Shown: positions 36,205 to 46,189, counted from the first letter of the stretch. The stretch is 64,000 nucleotides of DNA from Bradyrhizobium sp. ORS 285 (GCF_900176205.1 NZ_LT859959.1:2501001-2565000), one strand, 5' to 3'. Notes: a model not told the origin generated them from the letters alone. Program-made: numbers and translations.

Positions 36205-37545
36205 ATGCGAGCCGATCCCTACAAAGACCGTGCGCGAGAGCTGGCGATCGAGGCCGGGCTCGATCCGGATGCGCGGATCGAACGGCCGGGGCAGCGCTCG
36301 ATGCCGTTGTGGTGCACGTTCCGCGACGCCGCGCGCAAGGAGCAGCTCGCGCGCGAGGCCGAGGCGCTGGCCGATACGGTGGCGAGCCGGCCGCAGGCGG
36401 CGCAGTACCAGAACAGCCCGCTGAAGGTGTTCGGGACGCATGAGGACGCAACGATTGCGCAGATGCGCAACTGCATGAGCGTGGGAAACGCCGTGGCCGG
36501 CGTGATCTGCGCCGACGGCCATCTCGGCTATGCCCAGCCGGTCGGCGGCGTGATCGCCTATGAGAAGCAGATCAGCATCTCCGGCGTCGGCTTCGACATC
36601 GGCTGCGGCAACATGGCGGTGCGGCTCGACACGCCGTTCAGCGCAATCGAGGACAAGGTCGGTGCGATCATCAAGGACGTGTCGAAGGTGATCTCGTTCG
36701 GTGTCGGCCGCAAGAACGCCGAGCGCGTTGAGCATGAGCTGTTCGACGATGCTGATGCCTGGCGGGAGTCGGACATGGGCGAGTACCGGCAGAAGGCGGT
36801 CGGGCAGCTCGGCACGGTCGGGTCGGGCAACCACTATGTCGATTTGATGCGCGACGAGGCCGGCTTCGTCTGGATCGGCGTGCATTTCGGCAGCCGTGGT
36901 CTCGGCCACACCTCGGCGACGCGCTACCTCAAGGCGGCCGGCGGCAAGGACGGCATGAACGTGCCGCCCGCCGTCGTCGACGAGGACTCGGAGGTCGGGC
37001 AGCGCTACATCGCCGCGATGCAGCTCGCCGGGCGCTATGCCTATGCGGGCCGCGAGTGGGTGGTGGAGCGCGTGCGCCAGATCATCGGCGGCGCGGTCAC
37101 CGACAGCGTGCACAACCACCACAACTACGCCTGGCGTGAGACCCACGACGGGCGCGATCTGTGGGTGGTGCGCAAGGGCGCCACGCCGGCCTTTCCGGGC
37201 CAGCGCGGCTTCGTCGGCGGCTCGATGGGCGACGACGCCGTCATCATCGAGGGCGTCGAGTCGGAGGAGGCCAAGGCCTCTTTGTACTCGACGGTGCACG
37301 GCGCCGGGCGAATGTTCGGACGTCGCGAGGCCAAGCGTCGCTTCACGCGCGCCGAGATGGACGCCTGGCTGCAGAGCCGCGGCGTCACCCTGATCGGCGC
37401 CGACCTCGACGAGAGCCCGATGGCCTATCGGCGTCTGCCCGAGGTGCTCGCCGAGCACGCCGGCTCGGTGAAGGTCGTGCATACGCTGCGGCCGTTCGCC
37501 GTGGTGATGGCCGGCGAGGGCGAGTTCGATCCGTTCAAGGATTGA
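36205..37545 (+). CDS. rtcB: RNA-splicing ligase RtcB
   Basis: GTP-dependent RNA ligase that joins 3'-phosphate or 2',3'-cyclic phosphate ends to 5'-hydroxyl ends, as made by tRNA-cleaving nucleases. In 446 residues the metal and guanylation motifs are all present: ADGHLGY (D104), GVGFDIGCGN (D131, C134), VGSGNHY (N209, H210), GVHFGSRG (H227), HNHHNYA (H305) and STVHGAGR with H365 as the probable GMP-bearing residue. It is somewhat longer than E. coli RtcB (408). The start follows AGGAGAGGAGG. No rtcA, Ro60 gene or RtcR regulator is in the window. Confidence 0.95.
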   Translation: MRADPYKDRARELAIEAGLDPDARIERPGQRSMPLWCTFRDAARKEQLAREAEALADTVASRPQAAQYQNSPLKVFGTHEDATIAQMRNCMSVGNAVAGVICADGHLGYAQPVGGVIAYEKQISISGVGFDIGCGNMAVRLDTPFSAIEDKVGAIIKDVSKVISFGVGRKNAERVEHELFDDADAWRESDMGEYRQKAVGQLGTVGSGNHYVDLMRDEAGFVWIGVHFGSRGLGHTSATRYLKAAGGKDGMNVPPAVVDEDSEVGQRYIAAMQLAGRYAYAGREWVVERVRQIIGGAVTDSVHNHHNYAWRETHDGRDLWVVRKGATPAFPGQRGFVGGSMGDDAVIIEGVESEEAKASLYSTVHGAGRMFGRREAKRRFTRAEMDAWLQSRGVTLIGADLDESPMAYRRLPEVLAEHAGSVKVVHTLRPFAVVMAGEGEFDPFKD

Positions 37546-37555
37546 GCGAACGTAG

Positions 37556-37582
37556 CCCGCATGAGCGCAAGCGACATGCGGG
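37556..37582 (+). terminator. Hairpin downstream of rtcB
   Basis: CCCGCATG (37556-37563) pairs with CATGCGGG (37575-37582), 10 bp after the rtcB stop, with a further inner GCG/CGC pairing. It lacks a U-run. Similar GTAGCCCGCATG palindromes are common between genes in Bradyrhizobium as I recall, so it may be a repeat that serves as an mRNA end. Confidence 0.55.
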
Positions 37583-37696
37583 TTCACATGTGCAGCACGT
37601 GAGAGCCCGATGTCACATCCGCTCGCGCCCTGGCGGGCGCGGTCGGATACTCATCCGGGCGACGCGGCTGCGACCGTTTTCAGAGAGGAGGTCATC

Positions 37697-38269
37697 ATGA
37701 CCGAGCTCACCTGGCACGCCGACAATATCGAGACGATCGCGAACTTCCTCTCGGCTACGGAGTGCGAGGATTATATCCGCCTGGGCGAGCAAGCGGGCTT
37801 CGAGGAAGCGACACTATTTGCACCGCGCAGTGTTAAGGACCACCGCAACAACGATCGCGTCATCCTCGATGACGCCGAGCGGGCGCAAAGCCTCTATGCA
37901 CGTCTCGCCGGTCATCTCGCGCCGTCGTTCCAGCATCGCTGGCAGTCCGTCGGGCTGAACGAGCGACTGCGGCTGTATCGCTACGACGTCGGCCAAAAGT
38001 TCGATTGGCATCGCGACGGCCATTTCGCGCGCGACAATGGCGAGCGCAGCCTGTTCACCTTCCTGATCTATCTCAACGATGATTTCGAAGGTGGTGCGAC
38101 GTCATTTTGCGACGACAGCGGCTTGATGCCCGATGGGCCGCTGCGCATCACGCCTGAAAAGGGCATGGCGCTGCTGTTCCATCACCCGATCATGCATCGG
38201 GGCGATCGGGTGACGCGCGGGCGCAAATACGTGCTTCGGGCAGACGTGATGTACCGGCGAACGAGGTGA
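37697..38269 (+). CDS. 2-oxoglutarate/Fe(II)-dependent dioxygenase (prolyl 4-hydroxylase type)
   Basis: A 190-residue enzyme of the P4Hc superfamily. The iron ligands are H105 and D107 (WHRDGHF) and H167 (IMHRGD); K177 in RGRKYVLR would bind the 2-oxoglutarate carboxylate; LFTFLIYLNDDFEGGATSF is the typical core strand region. The start follows GAGAGGAGG. It is 151 bp after rtcB on the same strand, so it might modify an RNA or a protein in the same pathway, but proximity is the only evidence. Confidence 0.85.
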   Translation: MTELTWHADNIETIANFLSATECEDYIRLGEQAGFEEATLFAPRSVKDHRNNDRVILDDAERAQSLYARLAGHLAPSFQHRWQSVGLNERLRLYRYDVGQKFDWHRDGHFARDNGERSLFTFLIYLNDDFEGGATSFCDDSGLMPDGPLRITPEKGMALLFHHPIMHRGDRVTRGRKYVLRADVMYRRTR

Positions 38270-38287
38270 GAGGCCAACCTCTCTCCT

Positions 38288-38434
38288 CGTCATTCCGGGG
38301 CAGCCGCGCCTGAGCCCGGAATCCATACGTCCGAGCGGGAATGTGGCGAAGACGAGTGCCACTTGCACCTCGCACCACACGGACCTCGTGAGTATGGATT
38401 CCGGGCTCTCGCTGCGCGAGGCCCGGAATGACGG
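38288..38434. repeat. Dispersed palindromic repeat (GTCATTCCGG family)
   Basis: Begins CGTCATTCCGGGGC and ends GGCCCGGAATGACGG, with inner arms CCCGGAATCCATAC and GTATGGATTCCGGG, giving two nested stems. It is downstream of the dioxygenase gene and matches the elements at 9480 and 54611. The remaining gap to the signal peptidase gene holds nothing else I can name. Confidence 0.8.
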
Positions 38435-38589
38435 CTGAGAGAGCATGAGGCATGAACGCAATTCGTGGCTCCGGCTACAAACGCTCTATCTGAGTACGAG
38501 AACCGCCATGATCGACGGAAACACTCTGATCGCCCGGGGCTTCAGTACGATGGCGAAAGAAGCGCTGATCACGGCCCGCAGATGATTGC

Positions 38590-39423
38590 ATGCGGCGCGC
38601 GGTTCGGTCATCCTTGCGGCGCGATCGCAAGGGGGACATCGCGACGAGTTTGGATGCGGGAGAGATCAGGCCGAAGCGGGAGCCGTGGTGGGCGATCCTC
38701 GGCATCTTCATCGCCGGTTTCGCGGCGCTGTGCCTGCTGATGGCGTCGCCGATGCTGATCCGCAGTTTCCTGTATCAGCCGTTCAATGCGCCGTCCGGCT
38801 CGATGATGCCGACCATCCTGGTCGGCGACTACTTCTTCGTGTCGAAATATCCCTATGGCTACAGCCGTTTCACCTGGCCATTGTCGTGGCCGACCGGCCT
38901 GCCGCCGTCAGCTCGCATCTTCGGAGCGACACCGGCACGTGGCGACGTGGTCGCGTTCGTTCTGCCCAAGGACAATGCCACCGTCTACATCAAGCGCGTC
39001 GTCGGCCTGCCCGGCGATCGCGTCCAGATGAAGGGCGGGGTGCTCTACATCAACGACGCGGCCGTACCGCGCGAGCGGTTGGAGGATCTGATCGGAACGG
39101 AGGCCTGTGGCGGTGGTGCCAACGTGCACGTCAAGCGCTGGCGCGAGACGCTGCCGGACGGCGCGAGCTACGAGACGCTGGATTGTGTCGACAACGGCTT
39201 CCTCGACAATACCAGCGTCCATGTCGTCCAGGAGGGCAAGCTGTACTTGATCGGCGACAATCGCGACAATTCCACCGACAGCCGTGTGCTCAATGTGATC
39301 GGGGATGTGCCGATCGAGAACGTCATCGGGCGCGCAGCGATGATCTATTTCTCGCTCGCCGCCGGCGGCAAGAACCAGTCCGGCGGCTTTCGCTTCGGGC
39401 GGATCGGGACCGTGATCCGCTAA
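38590..39423 (+). CDS. lepB: Signal peptidase I
   Basis: Inner-membrane protease that removes signal peptides. In 277 residues there is one N-terminal membrane helix (about 35-58), the nucleophile Ser71 in PSGSMMPT and the general base Lys135 in YIKRVVGLPGDR, then YLIGDNRDNSTDSR near residue 218. Both the length and the motifs are normal for a rhizobial LepB. It appears to be a stand-alone second copy, as the typical lepB-rnc-era neighbours are missing. A start further downstream cannot be excluded. Confidence 0.92.
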   Translation: MRRAVRSSLRRDRKGDIATSLDAGEIRPKREPWWAILGIFIAGFAALCLLMASPMLIRSFLYQPFNAPSGSMMPTILVGDYFFVSKYPYGYSRFTWPLSWPTGLPPSARIFGATPARGDVVAFVLPKDNATVYIKRVVGLPGDRVQMKGGVLYINDAAVPRERLEDLIGTEACGGGANVHVKRWRETLPDGASYETLDCVDNGFLDNTSVHVVQEGKLYLIGDNRDNSTDSRVLNVIGDVPIENVIGRAAMIYFSLAAGGKNQSGGFRFGRIGTVIR

Positions 39424-39523
39424 AGCGCGATGAGATCAGGATGAATCGTCATCGCGCTTTAGGTTATTGTTTGCGCATGATCTTTTCGGAAAACCGCTGC
39501 GCACTTTTCCGGATCATGCTTTA
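39422..39523. repeat. Dispersed hairpin repeat (GCATGATC...GATCATGC family)
   Basis: Two adjacent palindromes: AAAGCGCGATGA with TCATCGCGCTTT, and GCATGATCTTTTCGGAAAA with TTTTCCGGATCATGC. It touches the lepB stop and supplies the TAA stop of the convergent isochorismatase gene at 39521-39523, acting as a bidirectional spacer. Confidence 0.85.
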
Positions 39524-40117
39524 GGCGAGCGCCGCGGCGTCGCGCGCGATGATCGCGAAGCGATCTGACAGCTCAGCCAGCGCGACCTCGTGGATCAAGG
39601 CGGCCGGCAAGGTGCCGCCCTTGCCGTCGGGCAGGTCACGCGTCGCGCAGCTCCCGGCATCGATGGTGACGCGCCACCCGAGATCGAGCGCCGCACGTGC
39701 GGTCGACGACACGCACATGTGGGTCATGAAGCCCGCGAGCACGAGGTTCTTGCGGCCGGCCGCCGTGAGCTGCGCCTGCAGATCGGTGCCCGCGAAGGCG
39801 TTCGGAAGCGTCTTCTCGATCACGGCTTCGCCGGCCAGCGGCTTCACGGCCTCGACGATGGCGCCGCGCGGCGCGGTCCGATCGAACAGGCTGCCGTCCT
39901 TGCCGCGATGGGCGACGTGGATGATCACGGCTCCGGCGGCCCGCGCCCGCGTCAGCAGGCGGGCGGCCTGCGCGATCGCCGCTTCCGCGCCGGGCAACGC
40001 CAGCGGGCCGTCACGATATTCGTTCTGGATGTCGATCAGCACCAGGCTGCACTCGGCGAGCGCGGGAAGGCTGAGGTCGGCGCCGGAAAGCTCCAGCAAG
40101 GTCTTGGGCGTCGGCAT
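39521..40117 (-). CDS. Isochorismatase-like cysteine hydrolase
   Basis: A 198-residue hydrolase. The triad Asp lies in LVLIDIQNEY, the Lys in IEKTLPNAFAGTDL and the Cys in GFMTHMCVSSTAR. Such enzymes hydrolyse isochorismate, N-carbamoyl compounds or nicotinamide. The start is the ATG at 40117; the longer open frame lacks support. It is divergent from the LysR-type gene 124 bp away, which probably controls it. The substrate is unknown. Confidence 0.87.
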   Translation of the reverse strand: MPTPKTLLELSGADLSLPALAECSLVLIDIQNEYRDGPLALPGAEAAIAQAARLLTRARAAGAVIIHVAHRGKDGSLFDRTAPRGAIVEAVKPLAGEAVIEKTLPNAFAGTDLQAQLTAAGRKNLVLAGFMTHMCVSSTARAALDLGWRVTIDAGSCATRDLPDGKGGTLPAALIHEVALAELSDRFAIIARDAAALA

Positions 40118-40241
40118 GGCGGTCAATGCTCCATCGTGAGATCGCGTCAGACTAGCCGGCCGAATGCCTGCGGCAATGCAGGAGTATGCAGCCACCGGCT
40201 GCGGATTTGCAGGCAGGGCGGCTGCCGTGGTACGCCGGAGG

Positions 40242-41084
40242 ATGAACTGGGACGATCTGCGGATCATCGCGGCGGTGCGCGACTCCGGGAGCTATGCCGG
40301 AGCGGGCAAGCGGCTGCGCATCGACGAGACGACGGTTGGCCGGCGGCTTGCGCGGATCGAGGCCGCACTCGGCGTAAGGCTGTTCGAGGCGGTCGACGGC
40401 GTGCGCCGGCCGACGGCGGCCTGCGAGACGGTGCTGGCGCATGTCGAGGCGATGGCGCAGCACGCCGCCGACATCACCCGCATCGGAGCCGCGCAGGCCG
40501 GGGTGAGTGGCCGCTTCCGCATCGCCGCCACGCCTGCGGTCGCCGAGACCATCCTAGCGCCGCGGCTTTCGCCGATTTTGACCGCGCATCCCGGCTTGCG
40601 GCTGCAGCTTCTCACCGCGAGCCACAATGTCAGCTTCTCGCGCTGGCAGGCCGATTTCGCGATCCGGCTGCGCAAGCCGGAGAAGGGCGATTTCACCATC
40701 ACGCGCCTCGGCAGTCTCAGCCTCTATCTGATCGAGCCGGCAGGCGCCGCGCCGAGCTTCGTCTGCGGCTACCCCGATGAGCTCGATTCGATTCCCGAGC
40801 AGCAGGCCCTGAAACAGCGTAAGCTCATCGAGGCCGCGCGCTGCGTCACCGACAATGTGCGCGTGATGTCGGAGGTACTGCGCAGCGGACAGGCGGCAGC
40901 CGTGCTCCCTGAACATGCGTGCCGCGATCTCTTCGACGATGCGTCGCTGCGCGTGACGCAATTGCCAAGACGCCGCGACGTCTGGCTACTGGTGCAGACG
41001 CATCTGAAGCGCGATCCGGCTGCACGCGTGGTGATCGATTGGCTGCGCGATTGCTTTGCCGACCACGGATTTCGGGATCAGTAG
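40242..41084 (+). CDS. LysR-family transcriptional regulator
   Basis: A 280-residue regulator with an N-terminal winged helix (MNWDDLRIIAAVRDSGSYAGAGKRLRIDETTVGRRLARIE in the pattern of LysR HTH) and a C-terminal substrate-binding domain. The start at 40242 follows GGAG. It is divergent from the isochorismatase-like hydrolase, the classical LysR arrangement, so an operator should lie in 40118-40241. Its TAG stop is part of the first bases of the repeat that follows. Confidence 0.9.
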   Translation: MNWDDLRIIAAVRDSGSYAGAGKRLRIDETTVGRRLARIEAALGVRLFEAVDGVRRPTAACETVLAHVEAMAQHAADITRIGAAQAGVSGRFRIAATPAVAETILAPRLSPILTAHPGLRLQLLTASHNVSFSRWQADFAIRLRKPEKGDFTITRLGSLSLYLIEPAGAAPSFVCGYPDELDSIPEQQALKQRKLIEAARCVTDNVRVMSEVLRSGQAAAVLPEHACRDLFDDASLRVTQLPRRRDVWLLVQTHLKRDPAARVVIDWLRDCFADHGFRDQ

Positions 41085-41238
41085 GGTGGGCAAAGGCGCT
41101 GCCGTGCTGTCTCCACAGACGAGACCGCGGCGGCGCCGTGCCCACCATCGGCAGCGAACTCATCAGCAAGACGGTGGGCACGGCGCGCAACCGCGTGCCA
41201 CGAACGCAACGCGTGCCAGGCGCCTTTGCCCACCCTAC
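41081..41238. repeat. Dispersed palindromic repeat (GTAGGGTGGGCAAAG family), copy 4
   Basis: Begins GTAGGGTGGGCAAAGGCGC and ends GCGCCTTTGCCCACCCTAC, a perfect terminal inverted repeat of 19 bp, with inner GTGCCCACCATCG and GACGGTGGGCACGGCG arms. Its first bases provide the lysR stop codon. Confidence 0.88.
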
Positions 41239-41253
41239 ACGCCGAACCGAAAC

Positions 41254-41280
41254 AAAAAGGGCGCAGCCTGCGCTGCGCCC
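41254..41280 (-). terminator. Rho-independent terminator of groESL
   Basis: On the minus strand GGGCGCAGC and GCTGCGCCC form a 9-bp stem with a 4-base loop, followed by five Us, starting 29 bp after the groEL stop codon. Confidence 0.85.
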
Positions 41281-41309
41281 TTCGTGTGTCTTCGCTCAGG
41301 AAGCCGGAC

Positions 41310-43088
<1,779 letters not shown>

Positions 43089-43098
43089 TCAGCAGCGC

Positions 43099-43413
43099 TT
43101 AAGCGGCCTTCTTCTTGGCGCCGGCGTCGGTGATGACGCCCATGATGTCGCTTTCCTTCATGATCAAGAGCTCCTGGCCGTCGATCTTGACCTCGGTGCC
43201 CGACCACTTGCCGAACAGCACGCGATCACCGACCTGGACGTCGAGCGGGACCAGCTTGCCGCTCTCGTCGCGAGCGCCGGGGCCCACCGCGATCACTTCG
43301 CCCTGCGAGGGCTTTTCCTTGGCCGAGTCGGGAATGATGATGCCGCCAGCGGTCTTCTCTTCGGCGTCGATGCGCTTGACCACGACGCGGTCGTGAAGCG
43401 GACGGAAAGCCAT
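43099..43413 (-). CDS. groES: Co-chaperonin GroES
   Basis: The 10-kDa lid of the GroEL chamber, 104 residues: [27 protein letters not shown] at the start with the mobile loop, then [13 protein letters not shown] and the [23 protein letters not shown] end. First gene of the operon. Heat-shock control is suggested by the degenerate CIRCE about 205 bp upstream; no other gene lies in between. Confidence 0.97.
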   Translation of the reverse strand: MAFRPLHDRVVVKRIDAEEKTAGGIIIPDSAKEKPSQGEVIAVGPGARDESGKLVPLDVQVGDRVLFGKWSGTEVKIDGQELLIMKESDIMGVITDAGAKKKAA

Positions 43414-43618
43414 ACAGTCCTCCTAAGCAATTGAAGCGATTGTCAGTTTCTGGAGATTTGGCAGTCGGTGCCGGCGAGTGCCAGCACGCGGGCTGGATTT
43501 AGGGGAGAGTTTCCAGCCGGGCAAGGCCTTGTAGCAGAAAAATTAGCAGTCAGCTGCGCCCTCTGCCAAAGCGTTCCGATAGCGTTAACACGGCCGGAAC
43601 GAAACGCGAAACACCGTA

Positions 43619-43645
43619 TTAGCACCCGGGCTAAGTCGCTGCTAA
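43619..43645 (-). promoter_or_regulatory. Degenerate CIRCE (HrcA operator) upstream of groES
   Basis: TTAGCACCC, nine bases, CGCTGCTAA. The CIRCE consensus is TTAGCACTC-N9-GAGTGCTAA; the left arm matches at 8 of 9 and the right arm at 6 of 9 positions with exact spacing. This suggests HrcA repression. The plus and minus strands are equivalent for a dyad; groES is the probable target, although the usg gene diverges on the other side. Confidence 0.65.
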
Positions 43646-43793
43646 TGCAGCATTTTTCAACAACCCGTTAAACATTTAGACTTGAGATGGGTTGAGGACA
43701 TGCGTCACATTTCTTTTGCAGTGAGCGCATCTTTCCCGGGTGGCTCCATCCCGGTTGGCCACACGGACATGCGCTCCAGAAACGGAGGTTGGC

Positions 43794-44078
43794 ATGGTGT
43801 CGAGGGGTGAGGTTTCCGAGGACTTTCGGAAACAGGTGCTGGGCTATGGGCTGACGACCGCGCGCATCCTGTACCGGATGCCGGATCATCCCTCACTGCT
43901 GCAGACCTATGTCTGGCAGAACTACGACCTGTTTCCGAAATTTCCCGCGCTGCAGGACTTCCTTGCGTTCTGGCAGGAGAGGCTGGAGGGGCCGCTGTTT
44001 GCAGTCACCGTCGCCCACTCCAAGCTGATCAAGCCAGCCGAGCTGCGCGCCGTGGATGGTGTGTTCCGGCTGCACTGA
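43794..44078 (+). CDS. usg: Usg family protein
   Basis: A 94-residue protein of the Usg family, first noted near tryptophan genes in Alphaproteobacteria. Diagnostic stretches are LTTARILYRMPDHPSLLQTY, WQNYDLFPKFP and LDFLAFWQ-like LQDFLAFWQERLEGPL. The start at 43794 follows ACGGAGG. Its function is unknown. It is divergent from groES. Confidence 0.9.
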   Translation: MVSRGEVSEDFRKQVLGYGLTTARILYRMPDHPSLLQTYVWQNYDLFPKFPALQDFLAFWQERLEGPLFAVTVAHSKLIKPAELRAVDGVFRLH

Positions 44079-44212
44079 CCGGATATCTCTGGCCTCGTCA
44101 CCTGTCGTCAGGGTAGCCCATCGGCCCGCCGAAGCGAGGCTCGGCGGGTGGCCGTGGCTGGAGTTTTCGCGGCGCACGGCTTATGTTTAAGGCTGCTGTT
44201 AGGACGATCGAG

Positions 44213-44482
44213 ATGCGCAAGCGAGCCGTAGATCTGTCATTGGCCGAGCTGGCGGCGATGGGGGCCAATGCCGCCCTGGAGGCCGCCCAGAAGGCCTACA
44301 AAGCCGGCCTTACCGTGACTGGCGTCGTCGACGTTCGGGATGGCGACCGTCTGGTGCCCGTGCTGGCCGAACGGCGTCCGTCCGGAGCCGTCTCGGCCGT
44401 CGGCGCGGCGACAGTCGAGCGTGAGCCGGAGGCTGACGACTCGATGTCTCGTCATCCGGATCTCGGGAAGTTCGCGGGTTGA
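44213..44482 (+). CDS. Small protein upstream of a zeta-toxin-like kinase (possible antitoxin)
   Basis: An 89-residue protein with a helical N-terminal half (MRKRAVDLSLAELAAMG) and an acidic C-terminus. It overlaps the start of the following P-loop gene by four bases (TTGA), the layout typical of an antitoxin-toxin pair. It does not look like the classic epsilon antitoxin and I recognise no DNA-binding motif. The antitoxin role is inferred from position and size alone. Confidence 0.6.
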   Translation: MRKRAVDLSLAELAAMGANAALEAAQKAYKAGLTVTGVVDVRDGDRLVPVLAERRPSGAVSAVGAATVEREPEADDSMSRHPDLGKFAG

Positions 44483-45180
44483 GCGAGCCGCCCTTCCTGT
44501 TGGTGCTCGCCGGGCCGAACGGATCAGGGAAGAGCACGCTGACCGACTATCTGATCAAGGCAGGTCTCGATTTTGGCTTCTACATCAATCCGGATGTGAT
44601 CGCTGCAGCGCTCCTGACTCCGGAGCCACGCCGTTCCAAGGAGGCGCAGCAGATCGCTGATCACCATCGCGCGCGCTGCCTCGATGCCCGGCTCGACTTC
44701 AGCTTCGAGACTGTGATGTCTCACCCGAGCAAAGTTGAGTTCATGGTCCAGGCCGTGGATGCCGGATATGAGGTTACGCTCTACTTCGTCTGTACCTCCG
44801 ATCCCGATATCAACGTCCGCCGGGTCGAGAACCGCGTCAGTCTTGGCGGACATGCGGTGCCCCGCGACAGAATTGTCGCGCGCTATTGGCGATCACTGAA
44901 CCTGTTGTGCCATGCAGCGCTCGTTGCCAATCGCACCGTGCTGTTCGACAACAGCGCCCTGGTGGGCTACCGCGCCAACGTCCTGTTGCCTCAGCCGCTT
45001 AACGGCCTGAGGCCCGTCGGCGAGATGACGGGGAATGGCCGGGACTACGCGATCTCGGTCGGCGCAAACCCGCCGGACTGGGTGATCGACTTTCTCTTGA
45101 GGCCCATCGAAGAGCTGGCTCGAAGTCCCGACAGCGGGATCACTTTGAAGGTCGAGCGCAAGCACGAACCATTGGCTTAG
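44479..45180 (+). CDS. Zeta toxin-like P-loop kinase
   Basis: A 233-residue P-loop protein: Walker A AGPNGSGKST (residues 11-20), FYINPDVIAAAL, SFETVMSHPSK and the later RVENRVSLGGHAVPRDRI with the basic residues seen in zeta toxins and related AAA_33 kinases. Zeta toxins phosphorylate UDP-N-acetylglucosamine and block cell-wall synthesis; whether this chromosomal member does is unproven. It begins with TTG, overlapping the upstream gene by four bases. Weak start and overlap would keep its level low. Confidence 0.82.
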   Translation: MSEPPFLLVLAGPNGSGKSTLTDYLIKAGLDFGFYINPDVIAAALLTPEPRRSKEAQQIADHHRARCLDARLDFSFETVMSHPSKVEFMVQAVDAGYEVTLYFVCTSDPDINVRRVENRVSLGGHAVPRDRIVARYWRSLNLLCHAALVANRTVLFDNSALVGYRANVLLPQPLNGLRPVGEMTGNGRDYAISVGANPPDWVIDFLLRPIEELARSPDSGITLKVERKHEPLA

Positions 45181-45247
45181 CATGACGATTCAGCTGCGTG
45201 TTCCGGCTGCACCGGGCTGAGATCACCGCATCCGCCCCAACGCCGGT

Positions 45248-45287
45248 GTCATTCCGGGCTCGTGCTGCTCATGCCCCGGGGGATGAC
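45248..45287. repeat. Short palindrome (GTCATTCCGG family)
   Basis: GTCATTCCGGG at the left and CCCCGGGGGATGAC at the right form an imperfect inverted repeat with a short loop, a minimal version of the longer elements at 9480, 38288 and 54611. Confidence 0.5.
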
Positions 45288-45362
45288 GAGCTGTTGCGGA
45301 GGCGCTGCTGGGCTTCTCCAATCTGTGCTACGCTTGCGATGAGGACTCGCAGGGAGAGCGCC

Positions 45363-45980
45363 ATGGCCAGCAAGAGCCGCACGACCACATCAGCATCACG
45401 CGCCGCCGCCAAGGCCGCGGCGCTGAAGACCAGTAAGAGCAGCAAGGCGGTTGCGAAGACGTCCGCCAAGACCAGCGGAAAGACTATCGCCAAGACGCCT
45501 AGTAAGACGTCTGCCAAGCCGGGCAGGGCGGCCGCGCCATCCGCGCGCAAGGCGCTGGTCAGCAAGGGCCGGCCATCGTCCGCGCCACGCCGGCCGAAGC
45601 AGAAGGTCGCGATCAGCCACCTGAACGAGGCGGACTTCAAGCCAGACGGCCTGCGCGCCTATGCGCATTATCGCGATCTCGGCATCGCCGCCGCCACGCA
45701 TGGCCTCGCCCGCGCGCATGTCATTCGCATGCTGCCGCCGTGCAATCCGCAGGAGGTGTCAAAGCTGCACACCCATGCCGTCGACTTCCAGATGGTCTAC
45801 GTGCTCAAGGGCTGGGTGAAGAGCTATCTCGAAGGCGTCGGCGAGACCTTGATGAAGGAGGGCAGCTGCTGGACGCAGCCGCCGAAGATCCGGCACATGA
45901 TCCTCGACTACTCGGATGACGTCGAGCTGCTCGAGGTGATCCTGCCGGCCGACTTCAAAACCGTCGAACTTACGACCTAA
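45363..45980 (+). CDS. Cupin protein with a histone-H1-like lysine/alanine tail
   Basis: A 205-residue protein with two unlike parts. Residues 1-82 are almost only Ala, Lys, Ser, Thr, Arg and Pro in repeats such as SAKTSGKTIAKTPSKTSAK, like the DNA-binding tails of bacterial histone-H1 analogues. Residues 83-205 are a cupin barrel with the His-rich metal motif KLHTHAVDFQMVYVLKG, a second motif near PPKIRHMILD and an acidic end. The start follows GGGAGAG. It may bind nucleic acid through the tail; the enzymatic role of the cupin is unknown. Confidence 0.75.
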   Translation: MASKSRTTTSASRAAAKAAALKTSKSSKAVAKTSAKTSGKTIAKTPSKTSAKPGRAAAPSARKALVSKGRPSSAPRRPKQKVAISHLNEADFKPDGLRAYAHYRDLGIAAATHGLARAHVIRMLPPCNPQEVSKLHTHAVDFQMVYVLKGWVKSYLEGVGETLMKEGSCWTQPPKIRHMILDYSDDVELLEVILPADFKTVELTT

Positions 45981-46189
45981 AGCCGACAGAAACGGATGGA
46001 AACATGTCGCGCGCGATGGACGGCGGCCGTCGCGCGTGTGTGTTGACGTCCAGTCCCGCGTGATCGGGACGGATGGGCCGGCGACGGATGCGCAAGAGCC
46101 GCGTTCGGCGCGGGCTTGTGTAAGGCGTATCCGTCCCGTTGCCGTCCTTCGTCGTTCGATACGCCCCCACGGCTAGCCACGCGCCACGC

